64,000 nucleotides of DNA from Streptosporangiaceae bacterium NEAU-GS5 (GTDB lineage Bacteria > Actinomycetota > Actinomycetes > Streptosporangiales > Streptosporangiaceae): positions 62,001-126,000 of the forward strand of contig JAGFNW010000017.1 of NCBI GenBank assembly GCA_017592665.1. Direction: 5' to 3'. Below, in pieces: positions 11,350 to 19,885 of this stretch (its first letter is position 1; every line of letters starts with the position of its first letter). A program made the translations under genes and the position numbers. The notes under the pieces are model-generated. The model saw only the letters and a list, made by a program, of their open reading frames with translations. It ran no database searches and was not told where the DNA came from.

Positions 11350-11384
11350 GGCGACCCCCAGCCCCTCAGCCAGCCCGCTCAATC

Positions 11385-11548
11385 AGCCCAGTCATCAATC
11401 CACTCATCAAGTCCGCCCATCACACCCACTCAGCAACCCCACTCAGCAACCCCACTCAGCAACCCCGCCCATCAAACTCGTCCATCAAACCCACTCATCA
11501 AACTCGTCCATCAAGGCCACGCATCAAGGCCACGCATCACGCTCACTC
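11385..11548. repeat. degenerate 13-bp tandem repeat tract
   Basis: About 13 head-to-tail units of 13 bp (one of 12), for example ccccactcagcaa (repeated), actcgtccatcaa and ggccacgcatcaa (repeated). It fills the gap between the Pro-rich gene (stop at 11543-11545, inside the last unit) and the DUF4255 start. Because 13 is not a multiple of three it is unlikely to be coding. On the transcribed strand each unit contains a TGATG-like core. Confidence 0.85.
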
Positions 11549-12712
11549 ATCAGGCCCGCCGTCGTCACGGCGCGCCAGGTAGTCCTCAAGCGACAACGCC
11601 CGCACCTCCGCCTCCCCCCAATGCATCCGACCGCGACGCCCATCTCTACCCCCGCCCGACGGCATCCCCACCCCCGACGCCCCAGACCCGCCCCAAGTCT
11701 CCGACCCCCCAAAGCCCCCGGGGCCCCCCGAGTTCGCCACCCCACCCGACCCCATCGCGCCCCCGGAGCCCCCCGCATTCCCCGAACCCGCCGCATTCCC
11801 CGAACCCGCCGCCGGAAGTACCCGCACCTCGACCCGCCCGATATTGACGACCACGCGAGCCCGCTCCTCCCCACGCCTGCCAGCCCTCGCCGCGGCCTCC
11901 GCCGCCGTGCCCGGCACAACCTCCCGTCGCGCCGCCAGGCCTCCCTGCCCCCCCGCACTTCCCGGCTGACCCGACCTGGCAGTCTCCGCCTGCCGCAGCG
12001 GCATCCCCTGCCGTCCGCCATCGCCCGCCACTTCGGATATGGGCGCGGACGTAGCAACAGCGGGCCGCGTACCAGGAGGATCCGAGCCCTCAGCCGGCTC
12101 AGCAGAACGCGACCGCGAGCGCGGTGCGGGGGGTGGCTCCCCCGCACCCACCGGCACCGTGGCACCCGGCGGCAGAAATGGGATCGAGGGCTCGACGGGC
12201 CGCGGCTTTGCAGCGGCTCCGGGCACCGACCCGCCCTTGGCGTCCGACGGCATCGCAACGGACGAGGTCCTAACAGGTACCGCCGGCATCGCGGGGGCCG
12301 ACGGCATCCCAGATGCTTGGGCAGCCGCCAGCGTTGACGGGACCTCGGGCATCTGGCTAGCTCCGGACACCGGGGCAGCGGACATCGGCGCAGCCGGCGG
12401 GAGCGGGTGCGACGGCTGCACAGGGTGCAGCGACGTCGGCGGCAGCGGAGGCGAAGCGAGCGACGGAGGCGTAGGGGGCGGGAGGGAAGCCGGGGCCGAC
12501 GCGGGTGTCGGCGGGATTCCCGTGGAAGCAGGCGGCGCCGATGACGGCGAGGGCCTCGGGGGGCTCTGGAGCATCGGCGGCATCGGGGAATCGAGTGGGA
12601 CAAAGGGATCTACGGGAGGTGGCCGCGGCTCAAAGCGGGAGGTGGGGTACGGAGCCAGGAGCGGGGTGTGGCCAAGGGCGCGCTCGACGAGGTGGGTGAG
12701 GAAGCCGCTCAT
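11543..12712 (-). CDS. Pro/Ala-rich eCIS-associated protein
   Basis: 389 aa, almost entirely low-complexity Pro/Ala/Ser/Gly, bracketed by an ordered N-terminus (SGFLTHLVERALGHTPLL) and C-terminus (VVVNIGRVEVRVLP, then EVRALSLEDYLARRD). Actinobacterial eCIS clusters often carry such a two-ended linker protein at this place; its function is unknown. ATG at 12712 overlaps the previous gene by 4 bases. The disordered centre suggests a tether or scaffold, which is inference. Confidence 0.75.
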   Translation of the reverse strand: MSGFLTHLVERALGHTPLLAPYPTSRFEPRPPPVDPFVPLDSPMPPMLQSPPRPSPSSAPPASTGIPPTPASAPASLPPPTPPSLASPPLPPTSLHPVQPSHPLPPAAPMSAAPVSGASQMPEVPSTLAAAQASGMPSAPAMPAVPVRTSSVAMPSDAKGGSVPGAAAKPRPVEPSIPFLPPGATVPVGAGEPPPAPRSRSRSAEPAEGSDPPGTRPAVATSAPISEVAGDGGRQGMPLRQAETARSGQPGSAGGQGGLAARREVVPGTAAEAAARAGRRGEERARVVVNIGRVEVRVLPAAGSGNAAGSGNAGGSGGAMGSGGVANSGGPGGFGGSETWGGSGASGVGMPSGGGRDGRRGRMHWGEAEVRALSLEDYLARRDDGGPDE

Positions 12713-13878
12713 CCCGTTGCCAGTTCCAGGTAGGCATTACGGCGGGCGGGGCTGAGGGCCAGAACGTCCCGCTCGGTCCAGCCATAGGCGCGGGCGAGCA
12801 CGTGCACATCCCGCAGGAGGGCGAGTGCCCGAACCTCGACCTCGGCCCAGAAGAGCACCGACACGTCAAGCGCCGCGACGTTCGTCGCTGCGCACTCGGG
12901 ACACGCCACTTCGATGGTGATCGCGCTAAGCGGAGCGGCCTCTTCCATGGCCCGCTCGACGGCGGTGGCCACGTCTTCGGAGACCTCTCCGGATAGGTCT
13001 CCGGCACAGCGGGCGAGCAGCCAGGCCCGGGCAGCGGACACATCATCGCCGTGCGGGCCGGCATGGCCACCTGGCACGTGGTCGTCATAAGGGGCGACAT
13101 CGCCATGCGGGACGGCATCGCCGTGCGGGACGGCATCGCCGTGCGGGACGGCATCGCCACGCGGACTGGGATCGCCACCCAGCACGAGGTCGTCATAAGG
13201 GGCGACATCGCCATGCGGGACGACATCGCCATGCGGGACGACATCGCCATGCGGGACGGCATCGGCGTGCGGGGCGAGGTCGGCGTGCAGGCCGGAACCG
13301 CCGTGCAGGGCGGCGTCGGCGTCCACCCCGGTGCCGTGGGGGGCGGGATTACCTTGCGGCTCACGGGTGGCGGGCGGGGCGGGGGCGGGGTGTGGTGTGA
13401 GGGCACGGTGCAGGGTCAGGAGGTCATGGCTGGTGGGGAGGCGATAGGGCACCGGGCCGGAGCCGTGGGGAGCGTAGAGGATCTCGTCGGGGGGCCGCCG
13501 GGAGCCGGTGGGGAGTGTGGCCGGGTCGAGGGGGACGTCGAGCCGGGTGTCGCAGGCATGGCAGGACAGGCACGTCATGACCGGACCGCCGCCCGTCATG
13601 CCGACGAGGGCCGCCCAGAGGATGGTGTCGCGGCTGCCCACGTCTGTGCGCTCGGCTTCGTACCGCGAGGTGCCGGTCAGGGCGGCGAGAAGCGTGACCG
13701 CCCGCTCAAGCGGCGTTTCGTGGCGACCGCGCTCCCAGGCCGCCAGCGTCCACGCGCCTGCGTCCGCGTCCTGGGCAAGGCTCGGGTGCGGGGCGGAGCC
13801 CAGGTGCGCGGTAGGGCTCGGGTGCGGGGCAGGGCTTATGGCCGGGGTGGGGTCGGGGGGCGGGAGGGGCGGGGTCAC
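12709..13878 (-). CDS. T4 gp51-like / zinc-knuckle eCIS protein with PHGDAV repeats
   Basis: 389 aa. A CLSCHAC motif (Cys103, 106, 109) and a CPEC motif (Cys326, 329) suggest one zinc site split by a long insertion. The C-terminal YGWTERDVLALSPARRNAYL helix pair resembles T4 gp51-type baseplate-hub assembly proteins seen after the tube gene in eCIS loci. Residues about 181-280 are a His/Gly/Asp repeat (PHGDAV, PHGDVV, PYDD units). GTG start at 13878, 5 bases after the tube gene stop; no in-family sequence lies upstream. Confidence 0.72.
   Translation of the reverse strand: MTPPLPPPDPTPAISPAPHPSPTAHLGSAPHPSLAQDADAGAWTLAAWERGRHETPLERAVTLLAALTGTSRYEAERTDVGSRDTILWAALVGMTGGGPVMTCLSCHACDTRLDVPLDPATLPTGSRRPPDEILYAPHGSGPVPYRLPTSHDLLTLHRALTPHPAPAPPATREPQGNPAPHGTGVDADAALHGGSGLHADLAPHADAVPHGDVVPHGDVVPHGDVAPYDDLVLGGDPSPRGDAVPHGDAVPHGDAVPHGDVAPYDDHVPGGHAGPHGDDVSAARAWLLARCAGDLSGEVSEDVATAVERAMEEAAPLSAITIEVACPECAATNVAALDVSVLFWAEVEVRALALLRDVHVLARAYGWTERDVLALSPARRNAYLELATG
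13039..13338 (-). repeat. in-frame tandem repeats encoding PHGDAV units
   Basis: An imperfect 18-bp in-frame repeat (variants of gacgtcgtcccgcatggc on the minus strand) inside the zinc-knuckle gene. There are two blocks, each ending in a PYDD unit, suggesting duplication of a larger segment. Confidence 0.8.
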
Positions 13879-13883
13879 GGCTG

Positions 13884-14411
13884 TCAGGCGGTGGGTTGGG
13901 TGAAGGAGGGCTCGGTGGGCTCGGTCACCTCCGTGTCCCGTTCCCAGCCCTCGTTTTCCAGTTTCAGGTGCTGGATCGCGACCGCGTTGGCGTTCGCGTC
14001 GAGCTCGGGCAGCGCCTGGTATTCCGACACCCAGCACCGATACACCTTGTACGCGATCGCCAGCTGGCCCGCCTCGTTGTACACCTCGATGACGATGTCC
14101 TTGCGGAAGTCGAGCAGCGACAGCTCCGAGCCCAGCCCGGCGCCGTAGTTGTGGATCCGGTTCGCCCACTGCTCGAAGGCGACGTCGTGGGTGACGCCGC
14201 GTTCCAGGGTGATCGCCGCGTAGTCGCTGCGGCCCGGCGACTTGCGGCTGCTGCTCGGATCGCCGCCGTCCCGGTGGCTCACGACCTCGGTGGTCCGCGT
14301 AAGCGCTCCGACCTTGCTCACCCCGGCGACATAGCGCCCGTCCCACCGCACACGGAACTTGAAGTTCTTGTACGGATCGAACCTCTGGGCGTTGACGCTG
14401 AACTGGGCCAT
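13884..14411 (-). CDS. tail tube protein (T4 gp19-like)
   Basis: 175-aa inner-tube protein: FSVNAQRFDPYKNFKFRVRW, VGALTRTTEVVSHRDGGD, TLERGVTHDVAFEQWANRI and the C-terminal YRCWVSEYQALPELDANANA are the conserved blocks of T4-like tail tube proteins in eCIS. Hexameric rings of this protein stack inside the sheath and are fired into the target. Only one tube gene is visible. It is 20 bases downstream of the sheath gene. Confidence 0.92.
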   Translation of the reverse strand: MAQFSVNAQRFDPYKNFKFRVRWDGRYVAGVSKVGALTRTTEVVSHRDGGDPSSSRKSPGRSDYAAITLERGVTHDVAFEQWANRIHNYGAGLGSELSLLDFRKDIVIEVYNEAGQLAIAYKVYRCWVSEYQALPELDANANAVAIQHLKLENEGWERDTEVTEPTEPSFTQPTA

Positions 14412-14431
14412 ATGTCAGACACTCCCTAGCC

Positions 14432-16222
14432 CTATGCCTGGGCGATCTGCTGGATCGACAGGACCACGAACTCGGCGGGACGAAGCGGGGCGAAGCCCAC
14501 GAGGACGTTGACGCGCCCGCTGTTCACGTCGTAAGGCGTGGTCGTCTCGCGGTCGCATTTCACGAAGTACGCGTCCCGCGGCGTCGCCCCCTGGAAGGCG
14601 CCCTGCCGGAACAGGTTCTGCAGGAACGCTCCCACGTTCAGGCGGATCTGCGCCCACAGCGGTTCGTCGTTCGGCTCGTACACCACCCACTGGGTTCCCC
14701 GGAAAAGGCTCTCCTCGATGTAGAGGGCCAGCCGCCGCACCGGCACGTACTTGTACTCGTCGGCCAGCCGGTCGGCGCCCCGCAGCGTACGGGCGCCCCA
14801 GACGATGCGCCCGGCGGCGGGCATGGTCCGCAGGCAGTTGACGCCCTGGGCGTTCAGCGTGCCGTTCTCGACATCGGTCAGGTTGACCGCGAGGTCGTCG
14901 ACCCCGGCGAGGGTGGCGTCGAGCCCGGCCGGCGCCTTCCACACGCCACGCGTGGCGTCCGTACGGGCCATGACCCCGGCGAGGACGCCGCATGCGGGGA
15001 AGGTACCGACCCGGCCTTCCACCGCCGGGTCACCCTGGATCACCCGCGGGAAGTAGATGACGCCGTTACGCGCCACCTCACCCGTCAGCCCAAGTTTTTG
15101 CAGGCTGGCGGCGGCCGTGGCGACGGTCATGGCGGCGGGCGGGTCGACGATGAGCATGGCGCGGCGGTCCTTGCAGTACGCCAGGGCCGTGCCGTAGACG
15201 GATGGGGATGTGTCCCCGCCGGGGACGGCCGGCGGGATGCACAGCAGGTTGAACTGGTCGACCAGGTCGAGCGCCCAGAGGCCTTTGTGGCCGTCCATGA
15301 GGCCTTCGTTCGTGTAGTCACCGTCACGCGGCGGCGCTCCGTCGGTGCCGGACGTCGAAACCGCCACGCCGGCGGCCTCCAAGGGCCGGCTCACAGGGAC
15401 CTGTACGGCGCGCACGGTCCGCGACTCGCTCGCGAGCACCGAGTCGACCCGCCGCGCTCCGGCCCCCACGTGCACGTGGGTGAAGGTCTCCTGCGCGCCG
15501 GTGACCTTGTCGGTCACCGTGAGGTCGAAGACGTCGTCCTTGCCGACGCCCAGCCGGCCGAGCACGTCCTGTTCGATCGACTCCGGATGGGTGAGGGTGA
15601 CGATGAGGTTGTTCGCCCACGATCCGGGCTCGGCGGCGGCCAGCACGAGGCCTGCCGCCTGGTCGTCCACCCGCTTGGCCGCCGCGTCGGCCGCGGCGGT
15701 CTTCTCCGCGGCGTCCGCCGCGGCCTCATCGGCCACGGCTCTGGCCGCCTTCGCGTCAGCCTGGGCCTTCTTCCTGTCGGCGGCCGGTGTGTCGGCGGAC
15801 GCCGCCGTCTGCTCGGCCTTCTTGGCCACATCTTCGGCCTTGCCGGCCTGCGTGGTGGCGGATTTGGCCTCCGCGTCGGCCTTGGTCTTTGCGTCGGCGA
15901 CCCTTTTCCGGTCGGCCTCGGAGACCGCCAGCGCGGGGAACGCGGCCGTCGCGGCGTCGCGTGCGAGGCGTACGACGACGGCCTGGCCGCCTCCGTTGGC
16001 GAAGAAGTCGCGCACGGCGTAGCTCACCGTGCTGTCGCGCCACAGCCCGCCGAAGATCCTCTGATAGTCGGCGTAGCCGTTCACGTAGACGGCGGTGTTC
16101 ACCGGACCGCGGCGGGTCCTCCCGAGGAAGGCGGTGACGGAGGTGGCGACACCGGTGATCGTTCGCACTCCGCTCGGAATCTCGTTGACGTAGACACCAG
16201 GGTATGGAGTGCTGATGGTCAT
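14432..16222 (-). CDS. contractile tail sheath protein with coiled-coil insertion
   Basis: 596-aa sheath. The N-terminus PYPGVYVNEIPSGVRTITGV and the C-terminal blocks (YVPVRRLALYIEESLFRG, TQWVVYEPNDEPLW, GRVNVLVGFAPLRPAEFVV) are canonical. Residues about 100-190 are an Ala/Lys/Asp-rich region with heptad character inserted between sheath strands. It is absent from the usual short sheath and probably projects outward as a helical hairpin. First gene of the visible operon; the divergent intergenic space upstream (16223-16474) should hold its promoter. Confidence 0.93.
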   Translation of the reverse strand: MTISTPYPGVYVNEIPSGVRTITGVATSVTAFLGRTRRGPVNTAVYVNGYADYQRIFGGLWRDSTVSYAVRDFFANGGGQAVVVRLARDAATAAFPALAVSEADRKRVADAKTKADAEAKSATTQAGKAEDVAKKAEQTAASADTPAADRKKAQADAKAARAVADEAAADAAEKTAAADAAAKRVDDQAAGLVLAAAEPGSWANNLIVTLTHPESIEQDVLGRLGVGKDDVFDLTVTDKVTGAQETFTHVHVGAGARRVDSVLASESRTVRAVQVPVSRPLEAAGVAVSTSGTDGAPPRDGDYTNEGLMDGHKGLWALDLVDQFNLLCIPPAVPGGDTSPSVYGTALAYCKDRRAMLIVDPPAAMTVATAAASLQKLGLTGEVARNGVIYFPRVIQGDPAVEGRVGTFPACGVLAGVMARTDATRGVWKAPAGLDATLAGVDDLAVNLTDVENGTLNAQGVNCLRTMPAAGRIVWGARTLRGADRLADEYKYVPVRRLALYIEESLFRGTQWVVYEPNDEPLWAQIRLNVGAFLQNLFRQGAFQGATPRDAYFVKCDRETTTPYDVNSGRVNVLVGFAPLRPAEFVVLSIQQIAQA

Positions 16223-16309
16223 GGCCGAACGCTAGGCCGCCGCCGTCACGGCTCCGTCTCCGGTCCCGTCACCGATCCTTCACCGGCCGGGCCTACGCAG
16301 CGGCTCCGA

Positions 16310-16347
16310 CAACCAGTGGTTGAATTTCCTGAAAACAAGGCTTGATC
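16310..16347. promoter_or_regulatory. candidate operator in the sheath/SARP divergent region
   Basis: A perfect 13-bp palindrome, CAACCAGTGGTTG (16310-16322), overlaps a TTGAAT followed 22 bp later by TTGATC (16320 and 16342). SARP proteins bind short direct repeats spaced by 11 or 22 bp, so this is a plausible regulator site. Not proven. Confidence 0.35.
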
Positions 16348-16474
16348 TACGAACCACGGGGGAGCAAGAATCCCGTTTCAGTCGCCCGGGCGGGGGTCTG
16401 GTGACGCCTGGGTCCGGCAGTGAATTGGTGGGCGGGCTGTGAGCTCGCGGAACATCGAATCCTGGAGAGACCTC

Positions 16475-17188
16475 ATGTCGAGGGACGCCACACGAGCAGA
16501 TGGAACGATCCGAAGCGGCCGGCTGCAACTGTTCGATGGATTCCGGCTCGAGGTGAACGGCTCCGATATCGATGCCTCGACGGCCGCCCAGCGGCTGCTC
16601 GCCTTCCTCAGTCTCCACGGGCCTGCCGTACGGCCGGTCGTCGCCGGGACCTTGTGGGGGCACACCACCGAGTCGAAGGCGCTCGGCAGTCTCCGTACCA
16701 CGATGTGGCGGGTCAATCACGCGGCTCCTGGACTGGTCTCGACCGAGCACGGGCGGCTCGCCCTCGCCGGCGCCATCACCGTCGACGCGACCGAGTTCGG
16801 CGATCGGGCCTCCGCGCGCCTGCGCGGCGGCCGCGAGGCCGATCTTCCCTTTTCCGACCTGCGCGCCGGCGTGCTGTTACCCGGCTGGTACGACGACTGG
16901 GTGATCTTCGAACGGGAGCGGCTGCGCCAGTTACGGCTGCACGCCCTTGAGGCGGTCGCGGTGGAGCTGTGCGCCCGGGGCCAATACGCGGTCGCGCTCG
17001 ACACGGCCTACGAGGCCGTACGCGACGAGCCGCTCCGCGAGAGCGCCCGCCGCGCGGTGATCCTCATCCACCTGGCGGAGGGCAACTTCGCCGAGGCGCT
17101 GTGGGAGTTCGAGCGCTTTCGCACCCTGCTCGGCGATCAGCTCGGGGTGGAGCCGTCTCCCGATCTCGTCAGGCTCGTCAACAGATAG
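16475..17188 (+). CDS. AfsR/SARP-family transcriptional regulator
   Basis: 237 aa. The N-terminal half has an OmpR-type winged helix (LQLFDGFRLEVNG, AAQRLLAFLSLHG, SLRTTMWRVNH, LALAGAITVDATEF). The second half is a bacterial transcriptional activator domain (ERLRQLRLHALEAVAVELC, ARRAVILIHLAEGNFAEALW, LLGDQLGVEPSPDLVRL). SARP proteins usually activate gene clusters. ATG 16475 follows TGGAGAG with good spacing; a GTG at 16439 is an alternative. Divergent from the sheath gene, so it is a strong candidate for the eCIS regulator. Confidence 0.85.
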   Translation: MSRDATRADGTIRSGRLQLFDGFRLEVNGSDIDASTAAQRLLAFLSLHGPAVRPVVAGTLWGHTTESKALGSLRTTMWRVNHAAPGLVSTEHGRLALAGAITVDATEFGDRASARLRGGREADLPFSDLRAGVLLPGWYDDWVIFERERLRQLRLHALEAVAVELCARGQYAVALDTAYEAVRDEPLRESARRAVILIHLAEGNFAEALWEFERFRTLLGDQLGVEPSPDLVRLVNR

Positions 17189-17199
17189 CCGGGCGTCTC

Positions 17200-17563
17200 T
17201 ACGACCCGTCGGGCCATCCCCCGCGGTGCAGCACCATCGGGTGTCTGTCCCAACAGCGCGGCCGTCAAGGTGTCGTCGTTCGCCGCCAGACCGCCGGTCA
17301 CATGGGTGGAGAAGCCGTCCGAGGCCGCCGAGGTTGCATCGGGCCCGGGCGCGGGCCTGCAGCTCGCCGGCGGTCACGCCCTCGTCGCCGATGAACCGGA
17401 GCGCGTTGGCCCACATCGGCATCGAGATGCGGAACAGGCCGCGTACGCGCTCAGAGCTCGCGGCCTCGACGGCGTTGTCCACCTCGATCGTGAACGCGAT
17501 CCACGTCCACGACAGCAACGTGGTCAGCGGCAGTGGAAGCGCGACGTGTTCATCGCAGGCGTT
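17200..17563 (-). pseudogene. remnant of a MarR-like winged-helix regulator
   Basis: This 361-base gap holds no intact gene. On the minus strand, 17563 to about 17324 encodes a regulator N-terminus (LPLTTLLSWTWIAFTIEVDN, FRISMPMWANALRFI, VTAGELQARARARCNLGGL), which I recall as typical of an actinomycete MarR-like family. There is no start codon before a stop at 17576-17578. From about 17324 the sense-looking frame switches and no reading frame continues the protein. Probably a truncated, decayed gene. Confidence 0.5.
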
Positions 17564-18353
17564 CGGCGAGGAAGGTCACCACCCGGTCGCGGGCGGCCAG
17601 GGCCGGGTGGCCCGGCTTCTCACGTACTTCGACGGTCAGGACCGAGTGGGCGCCCCTGCCGAAGCCGCCGGAGTTGCCGGGCGCCGAATCCAGCTCGATG
17701 ACCTCGAACGCCTCGCCGAGGCGGGCGCGCAGCGTGGCGAAGCGCTCGCGAGGCGCGGCGCGGTCTCCGCTGAAGCGCAGGCCGAGCACGCAGAGGCCGT
17801 TCTCGGACGCACGGGCGGCGACCCGGTCGAACTCCTCCGCCGACATGCCCGGGTCGGCCCGCCGGGTGGCGCTCACGGGGAACGGCACGGACGGCTGGCT
17901 GAGCACCGGAGCCAGGACCGTGTCGTCGACGGCGGCGGCGAGCGCGAAACCGCCGGTGAAGCACATGCCGATGACGCCGACGCCCGGCCCCGGCGTGCGC
18001 GCGGCCAGGTCGCGCGCCAGCGCCCGCAGGTAGTCGGCGACGGGCCGGCGCGCGTTGACGGCGAACGCGCGGAACTCGGCGGCCACGCAGATCCGGGACA
18101 GCACGTTCAAGGTGTAGCCCATCGTCGCCGGGCGGCCGGCCACGCCGAACAGCGAGGGGATCACGACGGTGAAGCCCTGGCCGACGAGGTGATCGGCCAG
18201 GCCGAGGACCTCGGGAGTGATGCCGGGGACCTCGGGGATCAGCACGACTCCCGGCCCCGCGCCCTTTTCGTAGCAGTCGTGGGTGACGCCGCCGGCGCTG
18301 AAGGGGTGCGAGCGCCAGCCGGCGAGGTCGGAGACCGGTGCGGAATGATCCAT
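17550..18353 (-). CDS. dienelactone hydrolase family protein
   Basis: 267-aa alpha/beta hydrolase. The nucleophile elbow GMCFTGG has Cys, as in dienelactone hydrolase; GVVLIPEVPGI and VIPSLFGVAG precede it. Start at ATG 18353 (MDHSAPV); a GTG 15 bases upstream is possible. Role is probably hydrolysis of small lactones or esters; substrate unknown. A CPBP gene lies 28 bases beyond on the same strand. Confidence 0.85.
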   Translation of the reverse strand: MDHSAPVSDLAGWRSHPFSAGGVTHDCYEKGAGPGVVLIPEVPGITPEVLGLADHLVGQGFTVVIPSLFGVAGRPATMGYTLNVLSRICVAAEFRAFAVNARRPVADYLRALARDLAARTPGPGVGVIGMCFTGGFALAAAVDDTVLAPVLSQPSVPFPVSATRRADPGMSAEEFDRVAARASENGLCVLGLRFSGDRAAPRERFATLRARLGEAFEVIELDSAPGNSGGFGRGAHSVLTVEVREKPGHPALAARDRVVTFLAERLR

Positions 18354-18381
18354 AGGGGCAGTATCCACGCCTGCCTGCTCT

Positions 18382-19068
18382 CTACGACGGGGCGACCGTG
18401 GCGAGCGCGTTGTTGCCGACGTGCAGCAGGATGCTCGCCAGGAGCGAGCCGGAGCGGTGCCGTACGTAGCCGAGGACCAGGCTGATGACGACGATCGACG
18501 CCGCGTGCGGCGACAGCAGGTTTCCGGCGAGCACGCCCTGGAAGGCCCAGCCCAGGCAGTGGATCAGCAGGAACAGGACCGCCCCGATCACGTTGACCGG
18601 CCAGAACCAGATCCCGAGGGCCACCAGCGTCGACTGGAGATAGCCGCGGAACAGGATCTCTTCGAAGATCGGGGTCAGCAGGAACGCGTAGAGGCCGACG
18701 AGACCGACCGGGACGAGATGGACGCCGCCGGAGGCTCGCGACGCCAGCGACAGGGCCACCCAGATCGCGGTCGCGATCAGCCCGACCCGAAGGCCCTGCC
18801 CGGCGGTGTCGCGCCGCAGCCCGATGAAGGCCGCCTGGCCGGCCACCCCGGCACGGGTGAAGGCCTGCCGGCCACCCCAATAGACCACGGGAAAGACGAC
18901 CCAGATCAGGAATTTGGCGATGGCCCAATATGCCGGCTCGCGTAACGAGCCGCCCGACAGGCCCCACCGGTCCGCCACCGCGAGTTCGACCAGCCACGCG
19001 CCGGCCCACAGGGCGAAGAACGAGCCCGTGAATACCGCGACCCGCCACGGCGATAACCCGAGATCCAC
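18382..19068 (-). CDS. CPBP-family intramembrane metalloprotease
   Basis: 228 aa with six to seven membrane segments. The EEILFRGYL motif (about residues 138-146) and a later LLIHCLGWAFQG and LLASILLHVGNNA supply the Glu-Glu and His/Asn metal ligands of CPBP (CAAX protease and bacteriocin-processing) proteins. GTG start at 19068. Membrane substrate unknown. Confidence 0.85.
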   Translation of the reverse strand: MDLGLSPWRVAVFTGSFFALWAGAWLVELAVADRWGLSGGSLREPAYWAIAKFLIWVVFPVVYWGGRQAFTRAGVAGQAAFIGLRRDTAGQGLRVGLIATAIWVALSLASRASGGVHLVPVGLVGLYAFLLTPIFEEILFRGYLQSTLVALGIWFWPVNVIGAVLFLLIHCLGWAFQGVLAGNLLSPHAASIVVISLVLGYVRHRSGSLLASILLHVGNNALATVAPS

Positions 19069-19147
19069 CGCCGGATTCTATGGCCCGGCCCGATGAGTCC
19101 TACTCCCCCGTGGTCCGTCCCTGGCCCGCGGTCGGCGTGGGCCGGCT

Positions 19148-19885
19148 CTAGTCGACCGTCGTTTCGGCCACGGGGGTGTGCCCGGCCGGGAGAGGCGGCG
19201 CGACGCCGCAGGTGGGTTGCGGGCCGGTGCCCGTGCCGATCGAGATGACGATGTCGTCGGCGTCGATGGCGGCGGGGTCCTCGGCGAAGACGATGGCCTC
19301 GGGGTAGTCGGCGATGACCTTCACCGGGACGCTGGCCACGAAATCGCCGTTCTTGTCGCGGGTCGCCAGGTTGATGATCTGCGGCGTGCACTTGGGAAAG
19401 CCCTGGTAGACCTGGATCGTCACGCCCATCTTGGCCAGGTCCGCCTTGAGCCCGTCGCCGTCCGGCCGGCCGTTGCTGAAGCGGACCGCCACCTTGATCA
19501 TGTCTCCCGGCTCGCGCTGGAGCGTGTAGGACGCGGTCTTGATGTAGTTGGAAATGCGTGTCACCGGCGTTTTCGTGCCGGCGGCGACCGGTGCGGGTCT
19601 CGTCACGACGATCGCCGGTGCGGGGCCGTTGTTCGACATGTGCGGGATGACCACGGCCGCCCCTACCGCCGCGGCGGCGAGCGCGAGCGGCGCCGCCACG
19701 CCGATGATCAACCCCGTCCGCCTGCGCGCCGACGTCTCGGGTTCCTTCTCCAGCAGATTGCTCATCACGTGTTCCTTCAGTAATTGCTGACGATCAGCGG
19801 AAATTTCGGGATATCGGGGTGGGGGTAGCAGCCGGGCCAGCTCGTCCCGTACGGGGTCCTGTCCTGGAGCAGGGGTCGGGTTCAT
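19148..19885 (-). CDS. membrane-anchored protein paired with an ECF sigma factor
   Basis: 245 aa. The first ~65 residues are cytoplasmic (RDELARLLPPPRYPEISADR), one membrane segment follows (about 70-92: GLIIGVAAPLALAAAAVGAA), and a ~150-aa outside domain has two Cys. It lies in the same operon as the sigma factor, overlapping by 4 bases (ATGA). The layout is that of an anti-sigma factor or sigma-dependent extracytoplasmic sensor; no zinc-binding anti-sigma motif is visible, so the role is inferred from context. Confidence 0.75.
   Translation of the reverse strand: MNPTPAPGQDPVRDELARLLPPPRYPEISADRQQLLKEHVMSNLLEKEPETSARRRTGLIIGVAAPLALAAAAVGAAVVIPHMSNNGPAPAIVVTRPAPVAAGTKTPVTRISNYIKTASYTLQREPGDMIKVAVRFSNGRPDGDGLKADLAKMGVTIQVYQGFPKCTPQIINLATRDKNGDFVASVPVKVIADYPEAIVFAEDPAAIDADDIVISIGTGTGPQPTCGVAPPLPAGHTPVAETTVD

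Noticed and set aside
11385-13338. Repeat tracts that could suggest a CRISPR array
   Set aside because: Units are 13 or 18 bp, directly adjacent, without constant-size spacers or cas genes; one tract is in frame within a gene.
12603-14346. Longer minus-strand extensions of the zinc-knuckle and Pro-rich genes into the tube gene
   Set aside because: The extra residues are Arg-rich translations of the tube gene in another frame; GTG 13878 and ATG 12712 give normal gene packing.
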